64,000 bases of DNA. It comes from Vulcaniibacterium tengchongense (GTDB lineage Bacteria; Pseudomonadota; Gammaproteobacteria; Xanthomonadales; Xanthomonadaceae). Below the pieces are notes generated by a model. It saw nothing but the letters and a program-made list of their open reading frames with translations, did no database searches and was not told the DNA's origin. Shown here piece after piece: positions 48,655-59,210 of the stretch (positions within the stretch are counted from its first letter, which is position 1; each line of letters begins with the position of its first letter). The position numbers and the translations under genes are program-made. The stretch is from assembly GCF_003814555.1 (NCBI RefSeq), contig NZ_RKQN01000006.1, forward strand, positions 1 to 64,000, read 5' to 3'.

Positions 48655-48683
48655 TAAATAACGGAGTTTACACAGGCTGGCAA
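48655..48683 (-). promoter_or_regulatory. Possible sigma-70 promoter for pilMNOPQ
   Basis: On the minus strand TTGCCA (48683-48678) and TATTTA (48660-48655) are 17 bases apart and end about 52 bases before the pilM start. The -35 is close to consensus, the -10 is weak. It is the only AT-rich patch in this divergent gap. Confidence 0.35.
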
Positions 48684-48837
48684 CCACTTCCCTTCGTAAT
48701 TGCCCGACTGCGTCACCTTCTCCCCCTGAACGGCGACCGTGGCGGTTCCCGGTCGCGTCGGCCCTTCCCCGGCCGGGCGTTTCCCGGCCTCCTCTATACT
48801 CCACGCCCACTACCGCCGCAATCGGAATCCGCTTCAG

Positions 48838-51339
48838 ATGCCCCGTCTCCGCCGTCTGCTGCGCTGGGCGCTGTTCGCCCTGGCCGGCCTGGCCCTGCTC
48901 GGCGCGATCGCGCTGGGCACCCTCTACTACCTGGTGGCGCCGAAGCTGCCCGACGTCGAGACCCTGCGCACCGTCGAGATGCAGGAACCGATGTACGTGT
49001 ACGCCCGCGACGGCCGCCTGATGGCGCTGTTCGGCGAGACCCGCCGCTACCCGGTCGAGATCGAGCAGGTACCGGAGCGGCTGAAGCAGGCCTTCATCGC
49101 GATCGAGGACGCGCGCTTCTACCAGCACCACGGCGTGGACTACAAAGGCGTGGCGCGCGCGGTGTGGCTGCTGCTGACCACCGACGACAAGCGCGTCCCG
49201 GGCGGCTCGACCATCACCCAGCAGGTCGCGCGCCAGTTCTTCCTCAGCTCCGAGTACAGCTATTCGCGCAAGCTCGCCGAGATGCTGCTGGCGATGCGCA
49301 TGGAGCGCGAACTGAGCAAGGACGAGATCTTCGAGCTGTACCTCAACAAGAGCTTCTTCGGCAACCGCGCCTACGGCGTCGCCGCCGCGGCCGAGTTCTA
49401 CTACGGCAAGAAGCTGGGCGAGCTGAGCCTGGACGAGATGGCCTCGCTCGCGGGCATCCCGAAGTTCCCGTCCAGCGGCAATCCGCTCAGCAACCCCGAG
49501 CGCGCCAAGCAGCGCCGCGACTACATCCTCGACCGCATGGCCGAGCTGCGCTTCATCACCCCGGCCGAGGCGGCGCAGGCCAAGGCGGTGCCGATGCACG
49601 CGGCCCCGCACGAACGCCCGGTCGAGGTGTACGCGCCGTACGTGGCCGAGATGGTGCGGCAGGAAATGATCGCGCGCTTCGGCAACGAGGCGCTGACCAA
49701 GGGCTACCACGTCCTCACCACCATCGATCCGGTGCTGCAGGCCGCCGCCGACCAGGCGGTGCGGGACGGCTTGATGACCTACGACCGCCGCCACGGCTGG
49801 CACGGCGCCGAGCGCCATTTCGACCTGGCGGCCGACGAGGACGCCGCCGCGGCGCGGCAGCGCCTGCGCGACGTGCCGGCCCAGGCCGGGCTGCTGCCGG
49901 CGCTGGTGCTCGGCGTCGCCGGCAACCAGGCGCGCCTCGCATTGGCGGACGGCAGCGAGATCGCGCTCGGCCCGAACCAGGGCTGGGGCGGGCGCAGCCC
50001 GGCGAGCCTGGTCAAGCGCGGCGACCTGGTGCGGGTGCGCCGGGTCGAGCCGAAGACCGAGGCGAAGGCCGAGGCGGCGGCCGCGCCGCCCTCGTACAAG
50101 CTCGAGCAACTGCCGCAGGCGCAGGCGGCGCTGGTGTCGCTCGACGCCGAGACCGGCGCGCTGCGCGCGCTGTCCGGCGGCTTCAGCTTCGCCGGCGCCA
50201 AGTTCAACCGCGCCACCCAGGCGCGGCGCCAGCCGGGTTCAAGCTTCAAGCCGTTCGTCTACGCCGCGGCCTTCGAGCGCGGCTACAACCCGGCCTCGAT
50301 CGTGCTCGACGCGCCGGTGGTGTTCAAGGACCGCCGCGGCCACCTGTGGCGGCCGCAGAACGACACCGGCAACTTCGCCGGCCCGATGCGCCTGCGCGAG
50401 GCGATGGTGCAGTCGCGCAACCTGGTCTCGGTGCGCCTGCTCGACGCGATCGGCGTCGACTACGCGCGCAAGTACATCAGCCACTTCGGCTTCGACCTGG
50501 CCGAGCTGCCGCCGAACCTGTCGATGTCGCTGGGCACCGCGTCGCTGACCCCGCTGTCGGTGGCGCGCGGCTACGCGGTGTTCGCCAACGGCGGCTACCG
50601 GATCACGCCGTGGCTGATCGACGAGGTCAAGGACCGCGCCGGCGCGGTGGTGTTCAAGGAGAAGCCGGCGATCGCCTGCCGCAGCTGCGCCGGCACCAGC
50701 GGCGGCACGGCGCAACCGGTCGACACCGTGGTCGACGGCTTCGACTTCGGCCCGGCACCGTCGGCGCGGAGCGAGCCGCAGGACGCCAAGGCGCAGGCGC
50801 CGAAGGCCGACGCGCGGCCCTCGCCGGCGCTGCCGCCGGGCGACGCGACCGTGGCGCCGCGCGCGATCGACGCGCGCATCGCCTACCAGATCACGTCGAT
50901 GCTGCGCGACGTGGTCAAGCGCGGCACCGGCACCGCGGCCAAGGTGCTCGGCCGCGAGGACGTCGGCGGCAAGACCGGCTCCACCAACGACCACCGCGAC
51001 GCCTGGTTCTCCGGCTTCGGCGGGCCGTTCGTCACTACGGTCTGGGTCGGCCGCGACAACTTCAAGTCGCTGGGCTATCGCGAGTACGGCGGCAAGGCGG
51101 CGTTGCCGATCTGGATCGACTACATGCGCGCGGCGCTGAAGGACCAGCCGCTGGCGCCGAACGATCCGCCCGAGGGCATGGTCAAGGTGGCGGTGGCCGC
51201 GAACGGGGCGTTGATCCCCGGCGGCGAAGGCGGCATCACCGAATGGGTCAAGGCCGAGGACCTGGAACGCATGCAGAGCTACATGGACTTCGGCCCGCAG
51301 GAGCAGTTGCCCGCCGAGGAAGCGTTCGACATCTTCTGA
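48838..51339 (+). CDS. mrcA: Penicillin-binding protein 1A (class A)
   Basis: An 833-residue inner-membrane peptidoglycan synthase. After one span it has the GT51 glycosyltransferase domain ([18 protein letters not shown] with catalytic Glu90; [16 protein letters not shown]). A middle domain precedes the transpeptidase with SxxK at Ser468-Lys471 (SSFKPF), the SRN motif and KTG at 712-714. It polymerises and cross-links cell wall. A linker within the transpeptidase holds CRSC (Cys614, Cys617) and a Pro/Ala-rich insertion. It is divergent from pilM. Confidence 0.96.
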   Translation: MPRLRRLLRWALFALAGLALLGAIALGTLYYLVAPKLPDVETLRTVEMQEPMYVYARDGRLMALFGETRRYPVEIEQVPERLKQAFIAIEDARFYQHHGVDYKGVARAVWLLLTTDDKRVPGGSTITQQVARQFFLSSEYSYSRKLAEMLLAMRMERELSKDEIFELYLNKSFFGNRAYGVAAAAEFYYGKKLGELSLDEMASLAGIPKFPSSGNPLSNPERAKQRRDYILDRMAELRFITPAEAAQAKAVPMHAAPHERPVEVYAPYVAEMVRQEMIARFGNEALTKGYHVLTTIDPVLQAAADQAVRDGLMTYDRRHGWHGAERHFDLAADEDAAAARQRLRDVPAQAGLLPALVLGVAGNQARLALADGSEIALGPNQGWGGRSPASLVKRGDLVRVRRVEPKTEAKAEAAAAPPSYKLEQLPQAQAALVSLDAETGALRALSGGFSFAGAKFNRATQARRQPGSSFKPFVYAAAFERGYNPASIVLDAPVVFKDRRGHLWRPQNDTGNFAGPMRLREAMVQSRNLVSVRLLDAIGVDYARKYISHFGFDLAELPPNLSMSLGTASLTPLSVARGYAVFANGGYRITPWLIDEVKDRAGAVVFKEKPAIACRSCAGTSGGTAQPVDTVVDGFDFGPAPSARSEPQDAKAQAPKADARPSPALPPGDATVAPRAIDARIAYQITSMLRDVVKRGTGTAAKVLGREDVGGKTGSTNDHRDAWFSGFGGPFVTTVWVGRDNFKSLGYREYGGKAALPIWIDYMRAALKDQPLAPNDPPEGMVKVAVAANGALIPGGEGGITEWVKAEDLERMQSYMDFGPQEQLPAEEAFDIF

Positions 51340-51628
51340 GCGCAACGCGCGTCGCGGCCCTCCCCTCCCGGCGGCGCCTGCCGCGTGCGCAGCTGCGGCG
51401 CCGCGGCGCGCGGCCCGTGCCGGCACACCGGAGCCGCGCCGCCGCGCACGGCGAACTCGGCGCATGAACGGTTCGGCAACCGAAGCGCGATCCGCGTGCG
51501 CCGCGCCGGATCCGCCGCGCCGTGCAACACGGACGCGACGCGAAACGTGCTAGCGTGATTTCCGCCGGCCGTACCGGCCGGTCCCGGCGACGCCGCTCGC
51601 CGTGCTCGTGCCCGCCGCGGGAGGTCGC

Positions 51629-52285
51629 ATGCGCCACGCCCCTCAGCACGCCCACGTCCATGCCCAGACGCGCACCCGCGAACGGCGCCACCGCCTCGCC
51701 CACGAAGCCGCCCGGCTGATGGCCGAGGGCGGCATCCGCGACTACCACCAGGCCAAGCTCAAGGCCGCGCAACGGCTCGGCATCCACGACGACGCCTCGC
51801 TGCCGCGCAACCGCGAGATCGAGGAGGCGTTGCGCGAGTACCAGCGCCTGTTCCAGCCGGGCAACGCCGCCGCGCTGCGGCAGCGGCGCGAGGCCGCGCT
51901 GCGGGCGATGGAGTTCTTCGGCGAGTTCGAGCCGCGCCTGGTCGGCGCGGTGCTCGACGGCACCGCCGACGCGCGCAGCCCGGTCGCGCTGCACCTGTAC
52001 AGCGACGATCCGGAAGCGGCGGCGCGCTTCCTCGAGCAGCACGGCATCCCCGCCGAGGCGCGCAGCCGGCGCCTGCGCCTGGATCGCGAGCGCAGCGGCG
52101 ACTTCCCGGTGTGGGTGTTCGCCGCCGAGGACCTGACCTTCGACCTGACCGTGCTGCCGCGCGCGGTGCTGCGCCAGGCGCCGCTGTCGAGCACCGACGA
52201 GAAGCCGATGAAGCGCGCCAGCGCGGCGCAGTTGCGGCAGATCCTGGTCGAAGAGGAAATCGCCGAGCACGAGCGCGGCGGCTGA
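51629..52285 (+). CDS. Uncharacterised cytosolic protein
   Basis: A 218-residue protein with a His-rich start, then RLAHEAARLMAEGGIRDYHQ, LPRNREIEEALREYQRLFQ, FEPRLVGAVLDGTADARSPV and FPVWVFAAEDLTFDLTVLP. The alternating acidic residues in the second half are loosely like a nucleotidyltransferase fold, but the GS motif is not clear, so no function is given. A GGGAGG ribosome site precedes the ATG at 51629. The protein looks real from its even composition and conserved-looking blocks. It stands alone, 289 bases after mrcA; nothing was recognised in that gap. Confidence 0.75.
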   Translation: MRHAPQHAHVHAQTRTRERRHRLAHEAARLMAEGGIRDYHQAKLKAAQRLGIHDDASLPRNREIEEALREYQRLFQPGNAAALRQRREAALRAMEFFGEFEPRLVGAVLDGTADARSPVALHLYSDDPEAAARFLEQHGIPAEARSRRLRLDRERSGDFPVWVFAAEDLTFDLTVLPRAVLRQAPLSSTDEKPMKRASAAQLRQILVEEEIAEHERGG

Positions 52286-52401
52286 CACCCGCCCGCGGGC
52301 CGCCGCGACCGCTGCACGCGGCCGTACGCCGGATGCGGCAAGATGGCCGGCACCGTCCGTCCACCGCGGCGCGCCTGCGCCGCCCGGCAGGGAGAGCGTC
52401 C

Positions 52402-53919
52402 ATGTTCGCGAAGCGCGCGGGTTCATCCGGCAGGGCCGCGGGCGCATGGCTGGCCGTGGCCATCGCCATCACCGCGGTCGCGCCCGCGCACGCGGCCGGC
52501 GAGGCGGACCTCGCGCCGATCCGCGCCGAAGTCGCCAAGCGCCACGGCGAGGCCCTCGCGCGGCTGCGCGACTGGATCGCGCAGCCGGCCATCGCCGCCG
52601 AGGACCGCGGCTTTCCCGCCGGCGCCGGGCACATGGCGCGGCTCGCGCGCGAGGCCGGTTTCCAGCACGTGCAGGTCATCCCCACCGACGGCAAGCCCGG
52701 CGTGTTCGCCACGCTCGACGCCGGAGCGCCCAGGACGGTGGGCCTGTATTTCATGTACGACGTCAAGCAGTTCGACCCGGCCGAGTGGAGCTCGCCGCCG
52801 CTGGAGGCGCGCATCGTCGACAAGCCGGACCTCGGCAAGGTCCTGGTCGGACGCGGCGCGGTCAACCAGAAGGGACCGCAGGCGGCGCTGCTGGCCGCGC
52901 TGCACGCGATCCGCGGCGCCGGGCGCAAGCCGCCGGTGAACCTGGTGCTGGTGGCCGAAGGCGAGGAGGAGATCGGCTCGCCGCACATCGGCCAGATCGT
53001 GCGCCGGCCGGAGGTGCTCGCGGCGCTGCGCAGGAGCGTCGGCGTGTTCATGCCTGCGGCGATGCAGGACGCCGAAGGCGTGGTCACGGTGTCGCTCGGC
53101 GCCAAGGGCGTGGTCGAACTGGAACTGGTGGCCAGCGGCGAGAAATGGGGCCGCGGGCCGAGCAAGGACGTCCATTCCTCGCTCAAGGCGATGGTCGACA
53201 GCCCGGCCTGGCACCTGGTCAAGGCGCTGGACACCCTGGTCGGCGACGACGGCAACACCATCGCGATCGAGGGCTATCCGCAGCCGCGCCCGCTCGGCGC
53301 GGCCGAACGGGCGATGATCGCGCAGGGCGCCGCGCGCCGCGACGAGGCGCGGACCAAGCAACAGCTCGGGGTGAAGCGCTGGATCGACGACCTGCCCTGG
53401 CCGCAGGCGAACGAACGGCTGGTGTCGCAGCCGACGGTCAACATCGAGGGCCTGGTCGGCGGCTACACCGGCCCCGGCGGCAAGACCGTGCTCCCGCACC
53501 GGGCGGTGGCCAAGCTCGACCTGCGCCTGGTGCCGGGGATGCGCAAGGACGCCGCGGTCGCGGCGCTGAAGGCGCATCTGGCGAAGCGCGGCTTCGGCGA
53601 CATCGAGGTGAACGTGTCCGGCGGCTACGACCCGACCGAAACCGCGGCCGACGCGCCGCTGATCCAGGCGCAACTGGCGACGCTGCGCAAGGCCGGCATC
53701 GAGCCGCTGCTGTGGCCGCGCAACGCCGGCTCCTACCCCGGCTACGTCTTCACCGGCGAACCGCTGAAGCTGGCCGCGGGCCATTTCGGCCTCGGCCACG
53801 GCGGCGGCGCGCACGCGCCCGACGAGTACTACCTGATCGAGTCGACCCACCCGAAGGTGCGGGGCTTCGACGGCGCGACGATGTCGTTCGTCGAGTACCT
53901 GTACGAGCTGGCCCGGTGA
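52402..53919 (+). CDS. Secreted M20-family metallopeptidase homologue with altered metal ligands
   Basis: A 505-residue protein with a Sec signal ending APAHAA. The fold and motifs follow M20 peptidases: LYFMYDVKQFDPAEWSSPPL, VGRGAVNQKGPQAALLA, LVAEGEEEIGSPH with the Glu pair 189-190, and GGGAHAPDEYY. The His of the usual HxD motif is Met118 (MYD), and the bridging Asp is Asn155. Both replace ligands of the two-metal site, so activity may need a different metal set or be lost. Similar substitutions may define a subfamily. GGGAGAG precedes the ATG at 52402. Confidence 0.85.
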   Translation: MFAKRAGSSGRAAGAWLAVAIAITAVAPAHAAGEADLAPIRAEVAKRHGEALARLRDWIAQPAIAAEDRGFPAGAGHMARLAREAGFQHVQVIPTDGKPGVFATLDAGAPRTVGLYFMYDVKQFDPAEWSSPPLEARIVDKPDLGKVLVGRGAVNQKGPQAALLAALHAIRGAGRKPPVNLVLVAEGEEEIGSPHIGQIVRRPEVLAALRRSVGVFMPAAMQDAEGVVTVSLGAKGVVELELVASGEKWGRGPSKDVHSSLKAMVDSPAWHLVKALDTLVGDDGNTIAIEGYPQPRPLGAAERAMIAQGAARRDEARTKQQLGVKRWIDDLPWPQANERLVSQPTVNIEGLVGGYTGPGGKTVLPHRAVAKLDLRLVPGMRKDAAVAALKAHLAKRGFGDIEVNVSGGYDPTETAADAPLIQAQLATLRKAGIEPLLWPRNAGSYPGYVFTGEPLKLAAGHFGLGHGGGAHAPDEYYLIESTHPKVRGFDGATMSFVEYLYELAR

Positions 53920-53989
53920 GGCCGCCCGACCCGGCCGCCACGCCCTGCCACGCAACGGCGCGCGTACCGGGCCGCGCGCGGGCCTGGGG

Positions 53990-54586
53990 TCACGCGACGC
54001 GCGCCCGCGGCGCGTCGTCGGCGCCGAAGCGGAACACGTTGAGCTCGATCGCGACGAACGCGACCAGCCACAGCAGCGCGTCCCAGGCGTCGAGCAGCGC
54101 ATGCAGCGGTTCCGCGCCGACCAGGCCCTGGATCGCCCAGGCCAGCAGGAAGGCCACCAGCGCCGCGTACAGCACCGCCGCGACCCGCCTGCGCCAGCGA
54201 TGCAGGCGCTGCGCCTGCGGCGGCAGCCGCACCTCCAGCTCCAGCAGCGCCACCACGCCCAGCCACACCGTCTCGTTGGCGAAATCCAGCCATTCGCGTT
54301 CCAGCGCGTAGCCGGCCACGGCCAGCACGATCGCCGCGCTCGCCAGCAGGCGCACCGCGTGCACCGGCACCCGCGCGCGCGAGGGCATCGGCCAGCCGCC
54401 GGTCTCCCACTCGAACAGCAGCAGCAGGACGAACCACGCCGCGGTGTCGAGCAGCTCGGTGACGCGGCCGTAGCGCGCGTACAGCGCCACGTCGGCGGCG
54501 AGCAGGGCGTAGATCAGCCAGCGGAAAACGACGAAGCCGCGGCGCTGCCGCGGCTTCGCGACGGTTTCGGCGCGTGCGCCGGGCAT
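53990..54586 (-). CDS. Predicted integral membrane protein downstream of gltA
   Basis: A 198-residue protein with about five hydrophobic segments: WLIYALLAADVALYA, AAWFVLLLLFEW, LLASAAIVLAVAGYAL, LYAALVAFLLAWAIQGL and LLWLVAFVAIELNVF. I recognise no family. It starts four bases after the gltA stop, so it is probably co-transcribed with citrate synthase. Nothing in its sequence suggests a metabolic role. It has no signal peptide and no charged catalytic residues in the membrane segments. Confidence 0.75.
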   Translation of the reverse strand: MPGARAETVAKPRQRRGFVVFRWLIYALLAADVALYARYGRVTELLDTAAWFVLLLLFEWETGGWPMPSRARVPVHAVRLLASAAIVLAVAGYALEREWLDFANETVWLGVVALLELEVRLPPQAQRLHRWRRRVAAVLYAALVAFLLAWAIQGLVGAEPLHALLDAWDALLWLVAFVAIELNVFRFGADDAPRARVA

Positions 54587-54590
54587 GGCC

Positions 54591-55895
<1,305 letters not shown>

Positions 55896-55981
55896 GAAAC
55901 ACTCCTCGGGTCTGCATGCCGCCGAACGGAGCCGCGCGGCACGAGTGGGGACGGGGATTCGCGGGCGCGCCGCGTCGAAGG

Positions 55982-55990
55982 ATTATCGCA
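55982..55990 (-). promoter_or_regulatory. Possible extended -10 promoter of gltA
   Basis: On the minus strand TGCGATAAT fits an extended -10 (TGn-TATAAT) with one mismatch, about 87 bases before the gltA GTG. No good -35 is seen, as expected for extended -10 promoters. Identified by eye. Confidence 0.35.
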
Positions 55991-56244
55991 CAGCCATCCG
56001 CCGGCGCAGGGTTGGACCAAAGTCGGCCGGCACGCGCTTGCAGCCGAAGCTCGAAAGCGCCGCGGCCGCGGTGCGTGCGCCGGGCAGCGCACGCCGGCGC
56101 TTCCGGCGCGCGGTGCATGCGCCTGCGGCGCGCGCCGGCAAAGCCGCCGGCCGGCGTTTGCCGGCGTCCGCGCAACGCTGGTTCCCGCCATGCGGGCGGC
56201 GCCGTCCGCAGCCGCGCGACGGCCACTCCAGCCGACCGCCGGAA

Positions 56245-56278
56245 CGCGAAAAGCCCGCCGGGCGGCGGGCTTTTCGCG
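56245..56278 (-). terminator. Strong hairpin terminator after the L31 gene
   Basis: A perfect 15-bp stem, CGCGAAAAGCCCGCC with GGCGGGCTTTTCGCG and a 4-base loop, lies about 80 bases beyond the L31 stop on the minus strand. The A-rich and T-rich ends of the stem give U runs in either direction. Confidence 0.8.
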
Positions 56279-56359
56279 AAACGGGACGATCGCGGCGCCG
56301 CCTCGGCGGGCCGCCGTCCGGCACCGGCGCTCGCGCGGGACGCGAGCGCCGCTGCGGCG

Positions 56360-56605
56360 TCACTTCTGGGCGTAGCGCTTGCGGAACTTGTCGACGCGGC
56401 CGCTGGTGTCGACGATCTTGTGCTTGCCCGTGTAGAACGGGTGCGACGCCGAGCTGATGTCGACCTTGATCAGCGGGTACTCGTTGCCGTCCTCCCACTT
56501 CACCGTCTCCTTGCTGGAGAGGGTCGAGCGGGTCAGGAACGCGAAATCGGTGGTGACGTCCTGGAAGACGACTTCACGGTATTCGGGATGGATGCCGGCC
56601 TTCAT
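56360..56605 (-). CDS. rpmE2: Ribosomal protein L31, type B (zinc-independent)
   Basis: An 81-residue 50S subunit protein that bridges the two ribosomal subunits. It starts [19 protein letters not shown] and has [17 protein letters not shown] and RVDKFRKRY, typical of the type B form. It has no cysteine, so it lacks the zinc ribbon of type A. Type B forms often replace the zinc form when zinc is scarce. No zinc-uptake-regulator site could be recognised upstream. A terminator follows. Confidence 0.95.
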   Translation of the reverse strand: MKAGIHPEYREVVFQDVTTDFAFLTRSTLSSKETVKWEDGNEYPLIKVDISSASHPFYTGKHKIVDTSGRVDKFRKRYAQK

Positions 56606-56697
56606 GGCACTCACCAAAGGGATGCGGGGAAAGCGCGGCAGTATAGCGGCCCGCCCGGGGCCGGCGCAAGTCGCGCGCGCCCCGCCCTCCCGGCCGC

Positions 56698-57648
56698 TCA
56701 GCCCGCGGCCAGCGCGGCGCGGACCAGGCCCTCGAACCGCGCCTGGTCGTAGCGCAGCAGGATCCGGAACCGGTCCGGGCGGCCGCTCTGGCGCTGCCAG
56801 TCGACCACGGTGGCGCCGCGCGCGTGGCGGCCCTCCAGTTCCACCGAGACCGGGCGCGCCGCCGTCTCCACCGCGCCGTCCGGGTGCAGCGCGTAGGCCA
56901 TCGCCAGGCCGTCGGCCGAGTGCCAGTACGCGCCGCGGCGGTCGGCCGACCATTCGCGGGTCTTCCTCGAGATGCGTTCGTAGAAGCGGGCGCGCGGCGA
57001 GTCCGCGCGCAGCCACGCGACGACCTCGTCGTGGCGCAGCCCGTGGGCGAGGGTCGCCTCCCAGTCGGCCAGGTCGATGCCGGGCGCGCCGTCGGCGGCG
57101 AAGGCCTCGAACACGATGTGCGCCGCTTCCGGATCGAAGTAGACGTTGAACTCGGCGCTCGGGGTGATGTTGCCGTGCCCGGTGACCGCGCCGCCCATCA
57201 CCACCAGGCGCGCCACGCGCTGCGGCAGGGTCGGGTCGAGCTTCAGCGCCAGCGCAATGTTGGTCAGCGGCCCGAGCGCGACCAGCCGCAGCCGGCCGGC
57301 GTGCTCGTGCGACAGGCGCAGGATCGCGAGCGCGGCGTGCTCGGCCTCGGCGCGGCGCCGGGCCGGCTCGTAGCCGACGTCGCCGAAGCCGTCCTGGCCG
57401 TGCACGTAGCCCGCATCCGGCGCCGGATGCAGCAGCGGCCCGGCGCAGCCGGCGAACACCGGCACGTCCCGGCCCGCGACCTCGCACAGCTTCAGCGCGT
57501 TGGCGACGGTGTGGCGCAGGCCGACGTTGCCGGCGGCGATGGTCAGGCCGACCACGCGGTGGCGCGGGTCGTCGAACGCCATCAGCAGCGCGAGGGCGTC
57601 GTCGACGCCCGGGTCGGTGTCGATCAGCAGCGGGATGGTGTCGTCCAT
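56698..57648 (-). CDS. Nucleoside hydrolase (inosine-uridine preferring type)
   Basis: A 316-residue enzyme that hydrolyses the N-glycosidic bond of ribonucleosides, giving base and ribose. The calcium site [12 protein letters not shown] is at residues 10-21. Further family segments are [26 protein letters not shown] and [13 protein letters not shown] calcium-binding Asp usually near the C-terminus in HxxxD context reads HSADGLAM here. It has no signal, so it acts in the cytosol in nucleoside salvage. Substrate preference cannot be told from sequence. Confidence 0.92.
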   Translation of the reverse strand: MDDTIPLLIDTDPGVDDALALLMAFDDPRHRVVGLTIAAGNVGLRHTVANALKLCEVAGRDVPVFAGCAGPLLHPAPDAGYVHGQDGFGDVGYEPARRRAEAEHAALAILRLSHEHAGRLRLVALGPLTNIALALKLDPTLPQRVARLVVMGGAVTGHGNITPSAEFNVYFDPEAAHIVFEAFAADGAPGIDLADWEATLAHGLRHDEVVAWLRADSPRARFYERISRKTREWSADRRGAYWHSADGLAMAYALHPDGAVETAARPVSVELEGRHARGATVVDWQRQSGRPDRFRILLRYDQARFEGLVRAALAAG

Positions 57649-57730
57649 CGACCGATTATGCCGGGCACCGGCGACCGCGTCACCGCGTGGCGGGGAACGG
57701 GAAACGAGCCGTCTGGTCCCCCGTTCCTCC

Positions 57731-59155
57731 TCACTCCTCCCGGGCCTTCACCGGCCGCAGCGGATGCGCCTCGGTATTGAACGTCACCGCCTCGAAGTCG
57801 AGCGCCTGCTCCGGCGCGAACAGCAGGTAGTAGTACTTGAAGGTCTCGGCGAACAGGAAGCTCTCCATCGAGTCGTCCTTGGCCTTGGTCCGCACGTCCT
57901 TCAGCGCGGCGTAGCCGGCCTCGGTGCGGCAGTGGCGGACGAAGTCCTCGAAGAATTCGCGGCCCATCGCGCGGTACTTCGGGTCGCCGGTCAGCCGGTG
58001 CAGGTAGTAGGCCGATTCGACGATTTCCGGGCGCAGCGCGTAGCCCGGCGACGCCACCTGCATCTTCGCGTAGTCCAGCGATTCCGGCTCGATGCCGTGC
58101 AGGCGCCACATCTTCAGGCCGGACTCCTGCAGCCGCCTGGCGCGGTCGAGGTCGCCGCCCAGGGCCAGCAGCGCCGGCATGAACGCGTCGAGCGCGCCGT
58201 AGCGCGTGGCGGTGCGCCGGCCGGTGCCCATGTCGGCGTGGCCGTACCACAGCTCGCCGCCGCGGACCTCGTCGGCCAGGTAGCGGTTGACCGCGGCGAT
58301 GTCCTGCTCCCACATCGCCTTGCACTCGGCGTCGCCGAACAGGCGCCAGCACTTGTATAGGTACTCGTAGTACGAATCGACGCCGCCGCCGATGTGCGCC
58401 TTGCGGTCGGTCCACTGCCCGGTCTCGACGTCGATCCACGAGCCGACCAGGCCGGTGCCCGGGTCGCGGCGCTTGTGGGTTTCCACCAGCGCGCGCTTGG
58501 CCTTGTCGTAGTAGACCTGCTTGCCGGTCAGCCTGCCGAGCAGGCCGAACTCCAGCAGCAGCGTGCCGGTCTCGGCGGGGTTGCTGAGCTTGCCGCGCAC
58601 CTGCCCGGTGCGCAGGTTGACGTGGGTGTACGGCAGCCCGGTGGGCGAATCGAACACCGGCAGCAGGCGCGCGCCGAGCTCGTCGGCCAGCTCGAGCAGG
58701 CGCGCGTCGCCGGTCATCTGGTAGCCCGACAGCAGGCCGCCGAGCACGCGGATCGTCACCTCGAAGTTCTGCACGTACATGTCGTGGTCGAACGACAGCG
58801 TCGTCGCGATCAGCTCGCGCGCCTCATCCGCCTCCTGCTTCAGGCCGAGCAGGATCAGCGTGTCCAGCGCGTCCACCGGCGTCATCAGCAGCGAGTGCGC
58901 GTACCAGTCGTGCGGCCGCTTGCTCAGCGGCTTGAGCGCGTCGTGGCCCCAGGCATGGGCCTTGTAGCCCCGCCAGGCGTGCCGGGTCTCCTCGCGGACG
59001 CGCGCGGCCAGGCGCGCGGCCTCGGCCTCGTCGACGGGCGGCGCCGGCGTCGCCGCGGCGGCCGGAGCCGAAGCCGGATCGGTCGCGGCGCGGTCGGTGG
59101 CGCAGCCGGCGGCGAGCGCGATGGCGGTCAGGCAGGCAAGGGTTCGCAGCTTCAT
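57731..59155 (-). CDS. GH47-type alpha-mannosidase lipoprotein
   Basis: A 474-residue protein with lipobox LAAGC (Cys18) and an Ala/Pro-rich linker. The (alpha/alpha)7 barrel matches class I alpha-1,2-mannosidases: HAWRGYKAHAWGHDALKPLS, VDALDTLILLGLKQEADEA, QNFEVTIRVLGGLLSGY, YALRPEIVESAYYLHRLTGD and the calcium-binding Thr in FNTEAHPL. It would trim alpha-1,2-linked mannose from N-glycans or mannans at the envelope. GH47 is mainly eukaryotic, with some bacterial members. It follows the GH2 beta-mannosidase gene by 55 bases on the same strand. Confidence 0.9.
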   Translation of the reverse strand: MKLRTLACLTAIALAAGCATDRAATDPASAPAAAATPAPPVDEAEAARLAARVREETRHAWRGYKAHAWGHDALKPLSKRPHDWYAHSLLMTPVDALDTLILLGLKQEADEARELIATTLSFDHDMYVQNFEVTIRVLGGLLSGYQMTGDARLLELADELGARLLPVFDSPTGLPYTHVNLRTGQVRGKLSNPAETGTLLLEFGLLGRLTGKQVYYDKAKRALVETHKRRDPGTGLVGSWIDVETGQWTDRKAHIGGGVDSYYEYLYKCWRLFGDAECKAMWEQDIAAVNRYLADEVRGGELWYGHADMGTGRRTATRYGALDAFMPALLALGGDLDRARRLQESGLKMWRLHGIEPESLDYAKMQVASPGYALRPEIVESAYYLHRLTGDPKYRAMGREFFEDFVRHCRTEAGYAALKDVRTKAKDDSMESFLFAETFKYYYLLFAPEQALDFEAVTFNTEAHPLRPVKAREE

Positions 59156-59210
59156 CGGGTCACCTCGGTACGGACGCCACGGCGTCGCCGCGGCGATGGG
59201 AGCGGAACGG

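Larger units (their letters stand above)
55896..56359. other. Intergenic region between gltA and the L31 gene
   Basis: These 464 bases hold the gltA promoter candidate near 55982-55990 and the terminator of the ribosomal gene at 56245-56278. The rest is GC-rich; the open frames there lack protein-like composition. No RNA gene was recognised. Confidence 0.45.
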
